Below are positions 5,499 through 5,940 of a DNA stretch of 5,940 bases, piece by piece (the stretch's first letter is position 1; every line of letters starts with the position of its first letter). Below the pieces are notes generated by a model that saw only the letters and a list, made by a program, of their open reading frames with translations, was not told the DNA's origin and made no database searches. This stretch comes from Candidatus Tayloriibacteriota bacterium (GTDB taxonomy: Bacteria; Patescibacteriota; Minisyncoccia; Phycocordibacterales; JAKAEA01): the NCBI GenBank assembly GCA_029288535.1, contig JARIGY010000045.1:1-5940 (forward strand), in the 5' to 3' direction. The position numbers and the translations under genes were made by a program.

Positions 5499-5940
5499 AT
5501 GCGCAAAATAGTCTTCGATATTGAAACAAGAAATATTTTTCAGGATGTCGGCAAGAACGACCCGACGCTACTCGATATTTCGCTTGTCGGCGTCTGGGAT
5601 TCTGAGACCGATAAATATACTTCTTATCTCCAAGAAGAACTCAATCAGCTCTGGCCTATCATCGAGAAAGCAGATGTGCTGATCGGTTACAACTCCGACC
5701 ATTTCGATATTCCGCTTTTGGATAAATATTATCCCGGAGACCTGACCAAGATAAAAAGCATCGATCTGCTCAAAGAGATCAAAAACTCGGTTGGCAGGCG
5801 CTTCAAGCTCGACCATATTGCCGAAGGTACGCTTGGCACCAACAAGTCAGGCCATGGTCTGCAGGCTATCACCTGGTGGAAGCAGGGCGAGATAGACAAG
5901 ATCCGCGAATACTGCCTCGACGACGTGAAAATCACCAAAA
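5499..5940 (+). CDS. Predicted DEDDy-type 3'-5' exonuclease (RNase H-like fold), N-terminal part
   Basis: 147 codons are visible before the right edge cuts the gene. The protein begins MRKIVFDIET, where D7 and E9 form Exo I. Exo II is LIGYNSDHFDIPLL (61-74), with N65 and D70. Exo III is YCLDDV (138-143), giving Y138-x3-D142 and hence the DEDDy type rather than DEDDh. This order and spacing match the exonuclease domain of B-family DNA polymerases and stand-alone RNase H-like nucleases such as the YprB group. Metal-dependent nucleotide removal from a 3' end is the likely reaction; DNA or RNA substrate cannot be decided. The ATG is 1 nt after the hisS TAA, so it is probably the second gene of a hisS operon. 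A TATAAT at 5473-5478 inside hisS might give an extra promoter, but no -35 supports it. Confidence 0.75.
   Translation, partial: MRKIVFDIETRNIFQDVGKNDPTLLDISLVGVWDSETDKYTSYLQEELNQLWPIIEKADVLIGYNSDHFDIPLLDKYYPGDLTKIKSIDLLKEIKNSVGRRFKLDHIAEGTLGTNKSGHGLQAITWWKQGEIDKIREYCLDDVKITK

Noticed and set aside
5105..5506. 133-codon minus-strand frame across the hisS end and the next gene start
   Set aside because: Shadow of the hisS anticodon-binding domain and the start of the exonuclease gene; no SD and no motif.

Overview
The window looks like a piece of a streamlined bacterial chromosome, most likely from the Patescibacteria/CPR (Parcubacteria-like). That assignment is inference. It rests on the short TruB without a C-terminal PUA-type domain, a RAYT-type transposase with an NP-F-E-L motif after its tyrosine, very short intergenic gaps, and several genes without a Shine-Dalgarno (SD) sequence. 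Stops are TAG, TGA and TAA, and no gene shows an in-frame TGA, so the standard bacterial code fits.

Layout. Positions 1-440 (minus) hold the 5' part of an unrecognised gene that starts at a GTG behind a strong SD and runs off the left edge. Positions 441-586 are a divergent intergenic region with a near-consensus sigma70-type promoter and a short UNCG hairpin ahead of typA (587-2368, plus), the ribosome-associated GTPase TypA/BipA. Directly after the typA stop is a perfect palindrome with A/T flanks (2370-2402). It is probably a two-way terminator, shared with a small convergent gene for a four-cysteine protein (2403-2585, minus). Next comes an AT-rich stretch with divergent promoter-like sequences, then a compact mobile element (2704-3416). 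This is a REP-associated tyrosine transposase gene closed at both ends by palindromes of the same family. Its right end lies inside the 3' end of truB (3393-4148, minus). truB and hisS (4166-5497, plus) are divergent and only 17 bp apart, with overlapping, mirror-symmetric -10 boxes placed as for leaderless mRNAs. hisS is followed after 1 bp by the start of a DEDDy-type 3'-5' exonuclease gene (5499 to the right edge).

How the parts work together. typA, truB and hisS are core translation genes: a ribosome-associated GTPase, tRNA U55 modification and tRNA-His charging. The foreign-looking part is the AT-rich island between typA and truB. The most notable signals are the RAYT palindromes. One copy forms the transposase stop codon and the last seven codons of truB. 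Another sits beside the transposase start codon. A third, with a compensatory base-pair change, seems to have been taken over as the typA terminator. This is a plausible domesticated or still active REP/RAYT system in a reduced genome. I saw no tRNA, rRNA, CRISPR array or clearly new multi-gene system.
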